Below, in pieces: positions 39,085 to 51,324 of a DNA stretch of 64,000 nt (positions within the stretch are counted from its first letter, which is position 1; every line of letters begins with the position of its first letter). The position numbers and the translations under genes were made by a program. This DNA comes from Liolophura sinensis (lineage: Eukaryota; Mollusca; Polyplacophora; Chitonida; Chitonidae): positions 28,625,265 to 28,689,264 of the forward strand of contig NC_088303.1 in assembly GCF_032854445.1 (NCBI RefSeq), in the 5' to 3' direction. The notes under the pieces were generated by a model. It did no database searches, was not told where the DNA came from, and worked only from the letters and a program-made list of their open reading frames with translations.

Positions 39085-39770
39085 ACTGGAATACGGCTGT
39101 CTGTGAAACCTGACGTGTAACTCTAAAGCCAATCCCACGGGAATACGTCTGTCTTTGAAATCTTACATGTACCTCTAAAGTGAAGCCGACTGGAATACGC
39201 CTGTCTGTGAAACCTGACGTGTAACTCTAAAGTTAGGCCGACTGGAATACGTCTGTCTGTGGAAACTGACACGTAACTCTTAAGTGAAGCCGACTGGAAT
39301 ACGTCTGTCTGTGAAACCTGACATGTTACTCTAAAGTGAAGCCGACTGGAATACGTCTGTCTGTGGAAACTGACACGTAACTCTTAAGTGAAGCCGACTG
39401 GAGTACGTCTGTCTGTGAAACCTGACATGTTACTCTAAAGTGAAGCCGACTGGAATACGCCTGTCTGTAAAACCTGACGTGTAACTCTAAAGTGAAGCCG
39501 ACTGGAATACGCCTGTCTGTGGAACCTGACATGTAACTCTAAAGTGAAGCCGACTGGAATACGTCAGTCTGTGAAACCTGACATTTAACTCTAAAGTGAA
39601 AAAGACTGGAATACGGCTGTCTGTGAAACCTGACGTGTAACTCTAAAGTGAAGCCGACTGGAATACGTCTGTCTGTGGAACCTGACATTTAACTCTAAAG
39701 TGAAGCCGACTGGAATACGCCTGTCTGTGGAACCTGACATGTAACTCTAAAGTGAAGCCGACGAGACTAC
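39085..39770. repeat. 52-bp satellite array, ~13 units
   Basis: Units read ctggaatacgtctgtctgtg, then aaacctgacatgtaactc, then taaagtgaagccga (52 bp), with landmarks every 52 bp from 39089 to about 39761. Four consecutive units near 39240-39450 alternate two subtypes (gtggaaactgacacgtaact and gtgaaacctgacatgttact), a 104-bp higher-order period. More diverged echoes begin at about 38935. The 68-codon minus-strand frame inside is an artefact of the repeat. Confidence 0.95.
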
Positions 39771-39789
39771 GTCTGGCTGCTAGCCATGA

Positions 39790-42700
39790 CTTTGATACCT
39801 TAGGTGTATTTATAATAACTGCTCACGAAACCTATTGGAATAGGAGGCCTAACTTGGCAAAGCCAACTGAAATAACATCTATAATCTCTGACCCGTAATC
39901 TCGTGAATGGGGTTCACCCTGCTGCTATAATAATGAAAACGGCTTGATTGACATCCACAGAAAGTTGATGTTCATGAAATGTTTTTCGTGTATCACCAAA
40001 AGAATAATTCATTCCATGTTAACACTCATCTGAATATTTCTTCCTACTCCTTTTTAAAAATATATTCCCTCGCATTGACCACGGTGATGTACTGGATACT
40101 TTGTCCGTCCACACTTAAGCCAAATGTTGCATTATTATTGATTTTAACGTCGTCGCCATTTGTGAAGGTACAGATGTGGAAGCACTCCGTTGACTCTTCT
40201 AGCGAAAGATAACATTGTTAGTATCGATGGATTTGTTGAATGCGACACTCTTAGCACAGTTAGAATAAATGCTTGGAATATTTGTTCAGCCCTCAGTAAG
40301 GTTTACGCAATTTGTAAATTGATTGAATATTGGATAGGGTCTTTAAAGTGTTCCCACGAAAGCCATTTCTCGCTCTGCCTCATCTGTGCATGAAACCCAT
40401 ACCTGGGTAATTCTTGTTGGCATGGATACTGTTGGCATGAGTTCTGTCAGTTGGAAGCCTTTCATCCATGTGAACTTAAAATATTAAAAACACTTGTACG
40501 TGCGGTTTGACCTATATTCGGACTGAAGGCACTGCTGGACTTCGATTGTTTCTTTTCATTTCTTGTGCAACAAGGCGGGTTCTCAGCAGCCACAACTGTA
40601 TCAAAAGTATCGTATTAGCAGTTTCATTATTCGTCACCCTGCTTAAGAATTTCCAGTCTTCAAACTGTGTGTTGTGTGTTGCCTATTTAGGCAACAATTG
40701 TAAATGTTGCTCTTGTTGCCACGCCCACCACATAATGCCCCGGAAAAGCCCTTGAGTAATTTTGCGGCGATGAAGAAATTTGGGACAAAGTTTAAACTGT
40801 ACAATGCTGAAGAACTCAAAAGAACCAGTTCACAAAATCGGTCAGTGATTTAGAACTGATGACAGCGGATACAAGAGCTAGGCTGTGGTAACATGTCATG
40901 AACGTCCCAAAAGACGAATGCCAGTACTTCTCTCTGTACTCCAAAGTGGAACTTAAAGGGCAAGCAAAAACAAGTAAAACGATGACTGATTATATCTCTC
41001 ACCAATAAAAATGATGCATGGTTAGTGTGTGACATCGTCTGGATCCTAATGCCCCGTTTTAACAAACTTTATGTAACACGGCACAGATATATATTTAAAT
41101 ATTATGGCGTTCAGACTGAACATGCACACACTGACGCCTTTTCGTCGATGATGACAATGATGATGTACAAGTCTACAAGATTACAGTCTGTTTTACCTAA
41201 GTTTACGATCTTGGCATTTTATTAAATTACTAATGCACAGTATTTTTTGAAAATACCACGTTTTCAGAACACATCTGGGGTGTCTAAAATGCTGTTTCAT
41301 GCAGAACGATAATGAATGATAGTTTTTCAGGGAGATCGTGGTTGCTGTGTGGAATTGTGCTGTAAACCCACAAGAATCCATGAACCCGAGTCCATCTTAG
41401 ATTATTTGGCAATGTGTGGTGCAATGGTATTAAATATTGCATAGGCGCTGTTTGATGCACGCTGTAAAACTCCAATACGACGGTTAAACAAGCCTGTTAT
41501 TTCACGACACTGCATCACATCTTAAATTATTAACACTAACGCAACCAAAGACTTTGGCGCAAAGCTATAAGGAAGCTTCACTTCAACAGCATGGTGAAGT
41601 TTTGGTCATGATCTCTAATACTATTCAATTATTAACAGGATTGTTATAACGTCACGGGAATAATGCCTTTGAACCTTAAACGTGTGGAATCCATGGACAA
41701 AACATCCCCGCAGTCAAAGATGTGATTTACTCCTTCTCGTGGACTAAGTCGATAAACCGTTCATTGTCCCGCTGGGCAGAAAACGAATTATATGAGCAAC
41801 AGAATCTCGCTGTTGGTGCTGTTGGATTATCATACCACATGTTGTTGAGGATAAATCCAATAGACCATTTTAATCGCGCTCTTAACAAACATGGTATAAA
41901 ACTTGCTAGTTGTTGGACTGAAAATAAAGCTAGGAAAGATTTGACTGCCACCACAGGGTACATCGGCTCCTAATTGGCGACAAAAGAACCTAGAAGGATT
42001 GCAGGACACCTACTAATTGTAGGGGTCACAATTGTATTAATTGATTAACACCCATCGTGGTATTTGAGTGTGAGGAACGCTTTTGGTTTGAATTTGTGCT
42101 CAGTTTCAGAGGTTCGTGGGACTCTTTATCGTGCAGAAGCAAACCTTTACTCATTTATATGACATTGCATACATAGAGAAGAATTATGGTATCAAGTAAC
42201 CATAAACAAAAACCTAAATTACAAAGAAAGCCGGGTACCAAGGTAAAAGGTGGGAAATGAGTGTAAACCTATACTTGTTTTCATCATGTAGGTAGCTTTT
42301 TTGGTGTGTTACAAGGGACAGTTACAGCGGTGTCTGCATTATTGGTGTATATGTTTATATAACTAGCCATGTATTATCACATTGTCGGGTTTTGTTTATT
42401 CCTTGATTTTGGACTTTTCATTGTATGATAAAAGCAATGGCCATTTATGGAAATACCCAGTGACTATGTAAATGTATTTTGCTTCATTTCTTGTTTTCCT
42501 AAACCAGAAATTAACTATCTTTCCGGAGGAAAATTAAAGAAAAGAAAACCTTTAGAAACTCACGAAAACATGAATTGTGTAACCATTATTAATCTCAAGG
42601 TCGCTTATATTACTTGAGGCTATTCATTACAAAGTAGCCTCGTTCACGCCCTGATCCGTAATGACATCCAGCCCTGATATTGGCACATACCCTGGGGCAT

Positions 42701-43139
42701 GGCTACTGTACATAGTTAATATTGTTTACTCTACCATATTTATTCTCAGTGTGTATATATAACACACGTGTACGTGTACGTACATGTGGACGTGTACGAG
42801 TACCTTCACACTAGCTTGGTTTCCTGGCTGTTTTGAATGTTTCTCTATGGTTGAGCCCAGCCTGCGGACACCTTGTCGGGGTTTCTCAAGATAGTTCCTG
42901 GGCATCGCCTATACACAAGTTCCAACGGGTTCCGAAGTGACAGTCATATAACAGTTGTGTGTATACGTGTAAACTGTGTGAAACTTTTGTTAAGTGTGCA
43001 GTAAACAGTTTGTTAACTTTTGTGGATCTTCTAATTGGGCTCCTTTTTTTCCGTGGTGTTGTGTGCATATGTAGCCATGTGCCGGTATTGTATCTTTGGA
43101 TGTCTCATTCAAAAATAATTTTGTTTCTTTGTAATGAAA
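39790..43139. other. Intergenic DNA, no recognised gene
   Basis: No domain-bearing frame. The 83-codon frame at 41722-41973 (+) has a fully open antisense partner and no known motif. A short CG/GTAC-rich alternating stretch lies near 42765-42802 (cacacgtgtacgtgtacgta). Confidence 0.45.
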
Positions 43140-43260
43140 AGTAAGACGCCTCCAATTTATGGTAGGTTTAAGTCCGTTCCATCTTGCATGCACGAGGTAA
43201 GTAAAAGTAAGACGCCTAATTGTAGGTCTAAGTCCGTACCATCCCGAATGCACGAGGTAT
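43140..43260. repeat. ~60-bp tandem duplication
   Basis: Two copies of aagtaagacgcct, then a variable block, then gtaggtttaagtccgttcca and gcatgcacgaggta. The second copy is a few bases shorter. Confidence 0.8.
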
Positions 43261-45638
43261 GTGTCTTTTTAAGAGTTATACCTGGAAAGAATGTAAAAAG
43301 ACAGAGCTAGTAATTGTTTTGTAATTGGTCTTCCCAGGAATGAAATGGAAATAAGGGTGCCATCGGTCAGGAAATTGTTAGAATATAACTGCATGGTCAA
43401 GTGATAAGTAAGTACTAAGAGAATGGAAGTTTCATGAACTACGATGTGAAACATTAATAAAATCAATATATTTCAAGAAAAACAAAAACAACATGTGCAA
43501 GCAATGTTCTTCATAGCATTAAACGCCATTGTGAGAATTTAGGTAGCATTGATGCTATACTATAGTAACTATACAGGATAACAGATTAGCCGAGTACAAG
43601 GATAGGTCTACTTTCCACTTTACAGCTGTGGTCATAAGCTCGATCGTTTATACCATGACCAGATCTGCAGTTTTAAGGAGACAAATTGTAATTAATAAGG
43701 CTGACATTTTGTTTGAAAGTCAAGGTTTTTGCTTTCTAACATTTTTACTGTTAGTGACGACCACCTTATCAATCTTTATGGCAATAGCGGCTGCAAGGCT
43801 GTTGAAAATTCACGTGAAACATCAATCTTGTTTTAAGGTTTAATAATAATAAGGAAATAATAATTCTTTTATATAACGTCTGACAGTTCTAACAAGCGTG
43901 GCTTTACATTGTTTAGTATATGGATGATACGAAAACAACAACATGATTTTTCACCGAGTTACAAACGATGAAGCAACATGCTGACAACTCGCAAGTGAGC
44001 TCAAGAATTGTAGGCATTCAGTAAGACACGTATTGGAAAATGCACTGTCGGTGTCGTACCAAACTTTGGCATTTGGTGTTGTAAATGACTAAAATTTAGA
44101 CACACAGGTTACGTAGAAAGTATGGTATACATATATTGTGAGACGTGAATATGGAATGCTTTCTTTCCTATACCACATGTGGAAGATCAAGTTTTCATAG
44201 AATAGAGCGCAAAAAATAGAATCCGAATTTTTCACCCGTTTCTCGAGACGTGAATTCTGATTCGGGAACACACGCTGGTTAATTAGGTAGAGGTTAGTGT
44301 GAATTAAATTTTGTATGGAAAACTGGACATAAGTCTTGTCCTGGGGATGTAGTGTTTACGCTGTGTGTCGGTGAATATGACGAAACTTCATGCAGGGAAC
44401 TTTTAAGGGCGGTCATTTCGTGTTTCGCCAAATGTGCCTTCCACGTCGCTTGATGGCGGGCGGTATTTTGGCCTGCAATCCACATTGTTTAATTTAAACC
44501 TCCAACACCGGGACATCTTGTGAATGTTTGCATGAATACGTTATGATATATAAATGTACATAAGACATATATGAACTGTTACATTATATACAAGAGTGTT
44601 GTACATTGTTCAAGTCATGAAATTAAAGTGTTTCGCCTGTACTTTTGTGATGTAAATGTGTATCGTTGTGTTTTAGCACTGACCAGGTTATCAAAGAGTG
44701 TCAGATGATTAGATGGAGGTGTTAAAAGAATTAAAATATGTAAAACATTATCATAACGACCCAATACTGTCCTTATTTTCCAAACCTTATTGAGAAAACA
44801 CTGTTATTTTTATTGTTTGTTTAGTTACGCATGCGACGCATGCAATCGAACAAAAAATCGTTTGTAATTCTGATGTGCCATACTTTTTAGGAGAAACTTT
44901 CTTTGTTCCAAGTGAGTAATTTATGTTGGCTGTCAAACATTGAATGGGTCATAAATATTCATTCAAAAGTTGGCTTTCTGGTGTGTGGTATTGTCACAGT
45001 GAAGCTGGAGACCTTTTTTTAAAAGTAAGCCTATATACGAAACTGGGTTTTCGTAATTAAATGAATTCTCTGTGATTCTCCATTAAAACACGCCATTTAA
45101 AGACCAAAATCTTTGCATGTAGTTTTATGAAAGAGAAACCCGATGTAGTATTTGGCCCACTGTGACTGCGTTACGTTACGAAAGAGTTGTGGAAGAAGGA
45201 GACAGGGAAAGGGACAGTGAAAGGGACAATCACACTATAGCTGGTAGTATATTTTTATAAGCGATTATTCGTTTTGTATAGGGGTAGGTGGTGTTGAGAG
45301 CGGTTTTAATTTAATTTCTGTCAGTGCTTGCTTGGTGAACGAATAATGGACTGATATTCGAAGAGATCATTTTCAAAGTAAATTTTGTTAATATTTTGTA
45401 GAAAGTGATACATGAAAATGTGAATTTGTTTGTTATTAAACTGACTTTTTGAAAATGTAGTTATTAATTACCAGTCGAACTAACAAAACCAACAAAATGT
45501 GGTCGAATGCCATTGTATGTTAAGACCACATGACGTTCATGTAGTTAGAGGCTACGTGTCTTCATCAAAGAGGAAGAAGAAAAAGACTGGTGTAAATATT
45601 TGTTTTGGTCAAAATTAAGTGTGAATGTTTGGTACATT

Positions 45639-45640
<2 letters not shown>
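43261..45640. other. Intergenic DNA, no recognised gene
   Basis: Unique AT-rich sequence. The 71-codon frame at 43628-43843 contains a hydrophobic stretch (FCFLTFLLLVTTTLSIFMA) but nothing else supports a gene. Confidence 0.45.

Positions 45641-45647
<7 letters not shown>

Positions 45648-45719
<72 letters not shown>
45648..45719. repeat. (TA)n microsatellite
   Basis: About 36 uninterrupted TA dinucleotides, preceded by a short (GT)n run (tgtgtgtgta). Length is likely to vary between individuals and to be error-prone in assembly. It produces artificial Tyr-Ile repeat frames. Confidence 0.98.
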
Positions 45720-45722
<3 letters not shown>

Positions 45723-46141
45723 CCTGATATAATTTTGCATGTGACATGACCTCTAAAGAATGTGTTCGTTGAGAGCACGGCCAAACTGTTATTACCTTGT
45801 CACGTGATCATCAATCTGCCTGCGATTGAACCTCACGCTTTTGTTGATTGACAGCTGTGTATTACTGATGTAAAATGCACGACATAAAAATTTTTGTTGA
45901 AAGCAATTTTGTGGAATTGTTTCAATTATACATTTCTTTATTTAAATAGCCTGGCTTTGATTTGATTTGATTGCTATTTAACACAAAGGATTTTTCACTT
46001 TTTTGATGGCCGTCAGTTTTATGAAAAGAGGAAGTAATAGCGAGATGAACCACACACTTTTGGCATGATTCTGATGATGTTTTTGTGGTGTACAGATGCA
46101 GATGAGGAGAAATGTAAAAAACAATTTAATGCCCTACACGT

Positions 46142-46200
46142 GGTTTGAACTTGCACCTCGTGTGTACCAGCGATTAAAAGGTTAGCAAATTAATCATGGT
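46142..46200 (-). other. tRNA-like B-box fragment
   Basis: The reverse strand carries gcaagttcaaacc (reverse complement of 46142-46154) downstream of a weak A-box-like stretch (atttgctaaccttttaatcg). It may be the head of a decayed SINE. The cloverleaf is poor, so I do not call a tRNA gene. Confidence 0.25.
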
Positions 46201-46231
46201 CCGCTCCTGCAGGTTGAGTCATGACCATGTG

Positions 46232-46355
46232 GTTATGAAGCTTGCTTTCAATGCCTTGGACGCGTAAGATGTTGGCAGCGGTCGCTGTGGGTTCAAGTCC
46301 AGCTCGTGCTGGCTCCCTCTCCGGCTGTATGTGGGGAGGTCCTCATCATGCTCCT
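46232..46355 (+). mobile_element. SINE family 1 head fragment (3'-truncated)
   Basis: Retains the tRNA-like head with a B box (gtgggttcaagtcc, 46287-46300), then agctcgtgctggctccctct and ccggctgtatgtggggaggt. It diverges before the family tail. Losing the 3' end is unusual for a SINE and points to later deletion. Confidence 0.7.
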
Positions 46356-46755
46356 CATCAAAGGGATAACAGTGAGTCGACATAAAGTTCTCACTCTCTT
46401 CATCACGGGTGACAAATTCACTACATTAAAGCAAGTTTGGACGCACGTAGTTCCTTATTAAATCAGGATTAACAGAGTCTTACATTGCTTACGCCGTGGA
46501 ACAAGACGAGATCTCGATAGATATTGTTCAAGCATTTTCATAAACAGTTAAATTAAAACCTTGGCTGTATTTTACCCCTTGACTCAAAGGTCAAATTCCA
46601 GTTATCTTGCCGTCATCGTTGGTCTGGTTTTATTCTCAGTAATGTAGTTTTCTACGTGTATATTTCTGGCTGAAGCTGAGAATCCAAAATCTTAACGACA
46701 TTAACGGACAGAATCTCATTTCATGCAGATGTATATTGTACAGTTTATGTCAAAA

Positions 46756-46794
46756 TATTATTTATTTCAACTGTGTTTTAGGCCGTACTCAAGG
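46756..46794 (-). mobile_element. SINE family 1 tail fragment
   Basis: attatttatttcaactgtgt then tttaggccgtactcaagg is the reverse complement of the family tail. Only about 40 bases remain. Confidence 0.6.
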
Positions 46795-47415
46795 CTACCT
46801 AACAGCACCCTCTGGAAACTAATCTTCACCATCAGGGTAACCACCCCTCCCCCCACACACTCCCTCCCAACCACACTCCAGACTACACTATGAAATCTAG
46901 AAAAAATGTATCAATATAACCCTATGATTAACCTGTTTTCACGTTCAGCTTTATTTCTCTAGTTTTCATGGTTTGATTTGTACAATATTATCAGATCATT
47001 TTGAAGTGTTTTTTATGCTATGGAGTGGCATTGTACGAAACCACATTGTGATGAAAATCCGTATTGCAGCGTCTCGTCCAGTGCACATTTTCAGCACAAC
47101 ATGGTTGAGTTCAATACCACACCAAAATGTACAAAATATTTCTCAATAACCTATTTATAATACAGCTCAACTTTTTTGCCTGAACTTTACCAAATTATGG
47201 TATTTATTCCTCGGTCAATATTTCGATCTCATCAATTTTTGCAGAGAAGCGGCGAGAAAACGATAAACACCGCAGTACCCCCAAATGCTTTAGCATATAT
47301 TAAAGTTACCTCCTTTCATTGCTACCGTACAACATGAAAATAAAATGGCTCTCCGGGGGTCCAATATCGCTTCAAGTACAGGACGGTCACGTGATACGAT
47401 ATGACTGATTTTAAT

Positions 47416-47506
47416 GGACGATATTTACAGCTACATGATATATACATGTAGCATGTACGGCCGGAGAGGAATCTACATGTATATATGTAGCTGTCCATTA
47501 TCGTCC
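47416..47506. repeat. Long inverted repeat (36-bp arms, ~21-base loop)
   Basis: The left arm 47416-47451 (ggacgatatttacagctaca to catgtag) and the right arm 47473-47506 (ctacatgtatatatgtagct to tatcgtcc) are reverse complements with few mismatches. The loop carries gtacggccggagagga, which matches a segment of the family-1 SINE body read in reverse. A smaller perfect hairpin, tacatacatgt-ca-acatgtatgta, follows at 47553-47576. Confidence 0.85.
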
Positions 47507-47609
47507 GTTGAATACATTACATGATTCACAAATCTACCACTCCGAGAAGTGATACATACATGTCAACATGTATGTAATGTAAACATTACCACGATAAACA
47601 ATTTTAAAG

Positions 47610-49085
47610 CCGTGAGCTGCGTGCTTTTTTCCATGAGCACTCTACATGCGTGAGGGAGTGAGCATAGTTTAAGTATAGTACGTTTATATCAGTTCTGCCA
47701 TTCAACTGGCTGATTACAGACTTGTACCACAGTCAGGACATCCTAACTTCATCCTCATTTAATATACGTGACTGCCGTTAACCTGATAAATTTCGATGAC
47801 CTATATGTCAATAAAACTGGCTGTCGGGAGAAAACGCATTGCGACTTCCTCCCGCACTAACTAACCACTTTGTCAGAGGTCCTGTGTGGGCCGATGGCTA
47901 CAGATCCTGAGGTCTACAATGTATCGCCAACCTGGCGGTATTTGTGCAAGGCTAATCTGGTCAGCTTTGATAAGCAGATACCCATCTTACTCTCTATTCC
48001 AACTGTACCAGCCAGCTATTTGGTGACTGATCAGGTTTTGTAGCGTGCGGTTCTGGACTGATGGTTATATCTCCACCACACCGCCCCAAACCCTCCATGG
48101 CATCTATTTAAACCTGTGAGGTGACAGACTACTGTTCAGAGACCCTCCGTCTGGACTCATCTTACCAGTCAGTGGCACAGTGTCAGCAAATTCTCGCCTG
48201 GAGCGATTTTAGTACCCACATCGAACAGGATATCAAATCCTCCGTCACTGCGAGCAAAGGGGATCTCCCTAAACAAACAGTGGCTATAACAAACTCTACG
48301 GTTTCCAGGAATCTGCAGAAACTTACAAAATGGGACATAAGAGTAGAACGATTTTCCATAATACTGATTTCATACTCCCTCAAGTATCCGTTGAAAACTG
48401 TAAAGCCCTGACTCATTTAAAAACAAACACGGTATTTTTAAAAACTCACTCGCACTGTACATACTTGGTACGTTATCTTCAGTCCGTGGATGAGCTTCCT
48501 ATTGCCATTAAAATTTTGATGATAAATCATTTAACTCATTGTTTTATTGTTTTTGTTCATTCATCTATATACAAACAAAGGTTATACCAGGTATGAATGT
48601 GTCAATTGTCATTTGCCATCGCCAAATAAAATTCAGCTAAATTAAAGATGTCGTCAATTTCTTATCAGTAAAAGTGTTAATCTTTTGGTCTTTTTGATGG
48701 GAATAACTATTGAAGTATTACAGCTGTCGACGTTTAGTACTTCCGTGGATTCGCAGTATCTGTTTAGATCAGAATTTGCTTGAAAGAGAAAGAATTAATT
48801 GTTTTGTCTGATTTAACATACATGTAAGAACCAACTGCGTCGTGGATTAGTGGTTTCCATGGCCAACTATCACCAGGTCAAGTCACCTGTCATTATTCTG
48901 AAGACTGATTTCTAAATCTAGCCAATCAGCCATTCTTTAATATCTAGCCAATCAGCCGTGCCCTGCGTTTCCATTGTCTGATTGATGGTTTGCGCCGTAT
49001 GCAACATTTTGTGAGTGATAAACGCCTCCACGATTACAAGTCTTCATTTTTTCCTTAAAAATGTCGTGTCCTCTAAACGGAAAAC
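47610..49085 (+). repeat. Partial copy A of the long repeated unit
   Basis: Aligns by eye with 59,040-60,420 of copy C. Shared landmarks are gagggagtgagc, acctgataaatttcg, actaactaaccact, ggatatcaaat, caccaggtcaagtcac and tagccaatcagcc. Homology stops at both ends. The 96-codon frame inside (48121-48411) is broken in the other copies, so the unit is non-coding here. Copy A contains a segment (near 48,840-49,000) that copy B lacks. Confidence 0.8.
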
Positions 49086-50289
49086 TGGGTGTCCAAGTGA
49101 TAGGATTTTAACTCCGCCATCGTATCGTCAATTCCCGTTTTTTTTTTCAGATATAACCTGCATGTTAGACAGTTGTATGCTAAACAACAAATCACCATGT
49201 CATTTATAATCACATACCCTGTACAGTATGAGGACTCAAAACGTGTTTCGTCGTATTTATAACCATTGCCGTTTACAATTTTTGTTCTATTGAGTTATTG
49301 TCTTAATTCTTGCTGCAGTGAACGCGGCGTGGTTTGTCCTTCATTCACGACGACACAGTTAGGAAGTACGGATTCATTTCCTGGCTTGGAGAAATAATTT
49401 GAATTTTACTATTAAGATCTTGGTGACAATAATTATAACTTTGGTCGACGATGTGCGTTTGACCGTCAGTGCAGTCTATATTCCGTTACTTTTATTCCAT
49501 ATACACAGTATGCATTATCGGTGCGTCACACAGGTAGGAAGCTTTGTCAGTTACTTACCATACGTCAGTGGTCAGTTGGTCGCCCCAACTATCTCCATAA
49601 AATAAAACTAATCACCATTGTATACGCTTAAAAATGAGCGGTTAAACAATAACAAAAAATGATTCATTCCAGATTCAATATATAAAACTTTTATAGGTCC
49701 TTTCATAAATTCACTTGAACACGTCACTACACATGAAAATTAAATATTAAACACGCTGAAAAGGTTTGTCTAAAGTATTTCTTTCAGACAGAACATTTGA
49801 ACACCTCTCACAAGAGACTATGCCCGGTAATGTAAGAACAGATGCATACATGTAAGTATTTGTTGATATTAGTTGTACAAATGTCGTAAAACTTTAAAGG
49901 TTGACTACCAATTCTTTAAATAGGAACCCAATTTGTGATTGTCTGAAGTTTATAAGTCCATGAAATAACACTATGTAAGTATGTACGTCTTACTCTATCT
50001 CTGAGTCATAGCTTCCCGCCTATTGTCCAGCACGAGACAAACGAAACAATACTTTTGCCGCCCTTGGTAAGCGCGGGATTGACGAGCAGCCAATCACTAT
50101 GTTCACCGCCTTTTGAACCGGCAATCAATCTCATATAGCCAAGGATAAGTATATGCATTCTATCAGGTGGTCAGTTGCTCATACAAATTCTGACGGAGCA
50201 GCCACATATAAGCCTACAGATGGCCTAATAAGCCTGCACAAGTTCAATTTCCGACCAGTGGCATAAGTGGCAATTCCCAGAGGCCAACT
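49086..50289. other. Spacer between copy A and the retrotransposon
   Basis: No recognised gene. It may include the 5' end of the DIRS/Ngaro-like element (promoter and terminal repeat), but I could not find a terminal repeat by eye. Confidence 0.4.
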
Positions 50290-51096
50290 ATGGGAGCATT
50301 GGCCTACCCACAACCCGCAGAATGGGCCTACAGAGGTCTACCCTCAGAAAACCTTCCAGACATGGAAACCGTGTCCCTTATCTTGAGAAAGAACATTAAT
50401 CAAGGTAAAAACATTAACCTGGCAGCGTTGTTAATATCAGATGCCGAACAGTGTCTTGTCGTAGTTAGCAATTACCCAACAAACGCCAGGCCTCAGCTTT
50501 CATTAACGCTTGGAGAATTTATTCAGGCATTTAATGGGCACAAAAATGTTATGTTTGAAGTGTTCCCTCTCAGGAGGGGCGAGTTAGATGCTTACCTGAA
50601 TGATGTGATCGAAATATCTTTCGATAGAACTTCATTTTATAAATACCACAAGGCATTCGCAGCCTAGCTGCATCTTTGTTGTCAAACAGAAACATCAAGG
50701 TCTATTAGAGACAACAAGTTATTCACGACACTATTTGCAGGTTATCGTGCTAGCACTTGGGATAGATGTAAACGCCATGTCTCATGCCATACATTTCTGT
50801 CCAAACTTATGTAAAAATGGGTTGACGACACAGTCACTTAAGCCACAACCTAACAAAATCAAAGTTAAGTCTAATTTATACAAATTTGGTCGTGTGAGAA
50901 TTTTGTTTTTAAACAGAGGGATTTGTAATAATTTCAATGATAACGGCTGCACTAGAAACAGATACAAATTTGCTCATGTTTGTAAAGACTATAAGGGACC
51001 CCATGCGGTTAAAGCATGCACATGTTCTCCTAAGGCTGGGTGGGCTGGAAACAGCGAAGTCAACACTATTTCTAGTCAAGAGTGTTTTCGGAGGTA
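50290..51096 (+). pseudogene. Gag-like ORF of the retrotransposon, broken
   Basis: A 125-codon open frame (50290-50667) is followed, after a stop and frame change, by a second frame (50735-51097). The second frame contains a CCCH-like zinc finger: C at 50924-50926 and C at 50948-50950, then the position expected for the third Cys reads Tyr (50963-50965), then His at 50975-50977. A knuckle-like tail follows, HVCKDYKGPHAVKAC, again with Tyr where a Cys is usual. Gag proteins of this group coat the element RNA. Assignment of the first frame to Gag rests on position, and that of the finger on motif. Confidence 0.7.
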
Positions 51097-51324
51097 ACAA
51101 GGCTTGAGTTCCTAATCAAAGGGCTACTACCCCAATCCACATAGACCTTTTAGAAGAAGACCTGTCATAACACCCTGATAGGCATATGCTGAACTATTTA
51201 ATTACTGGTCTTAAATATGGTCATGGCACAGGGGTAACGAATCTGCCCACACGGTCCGTTGAGTGTCGCAACTTGATGTCTGCTAGACAGGGCACTGAGG
51301 AGGCTAATACAACAGGAGGTTACT

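Noticed and set aside
39326-39532. 68-codon minus-strand repeat frame
   Set aside because: It is an artefact of the 52-bp satellite.
45545-45784. Minus-strand frames with long Tyr-Ile runs
   Set aside because: They are translations of the (TA)n microsatellite.
48121-48411. 96-codon frame in copy A as a possible small protein of the long unit
   Set aside because: The homologous stretches in copies B (about 55,500) and C (about 59,460) carry stops and length changes that break the frame.
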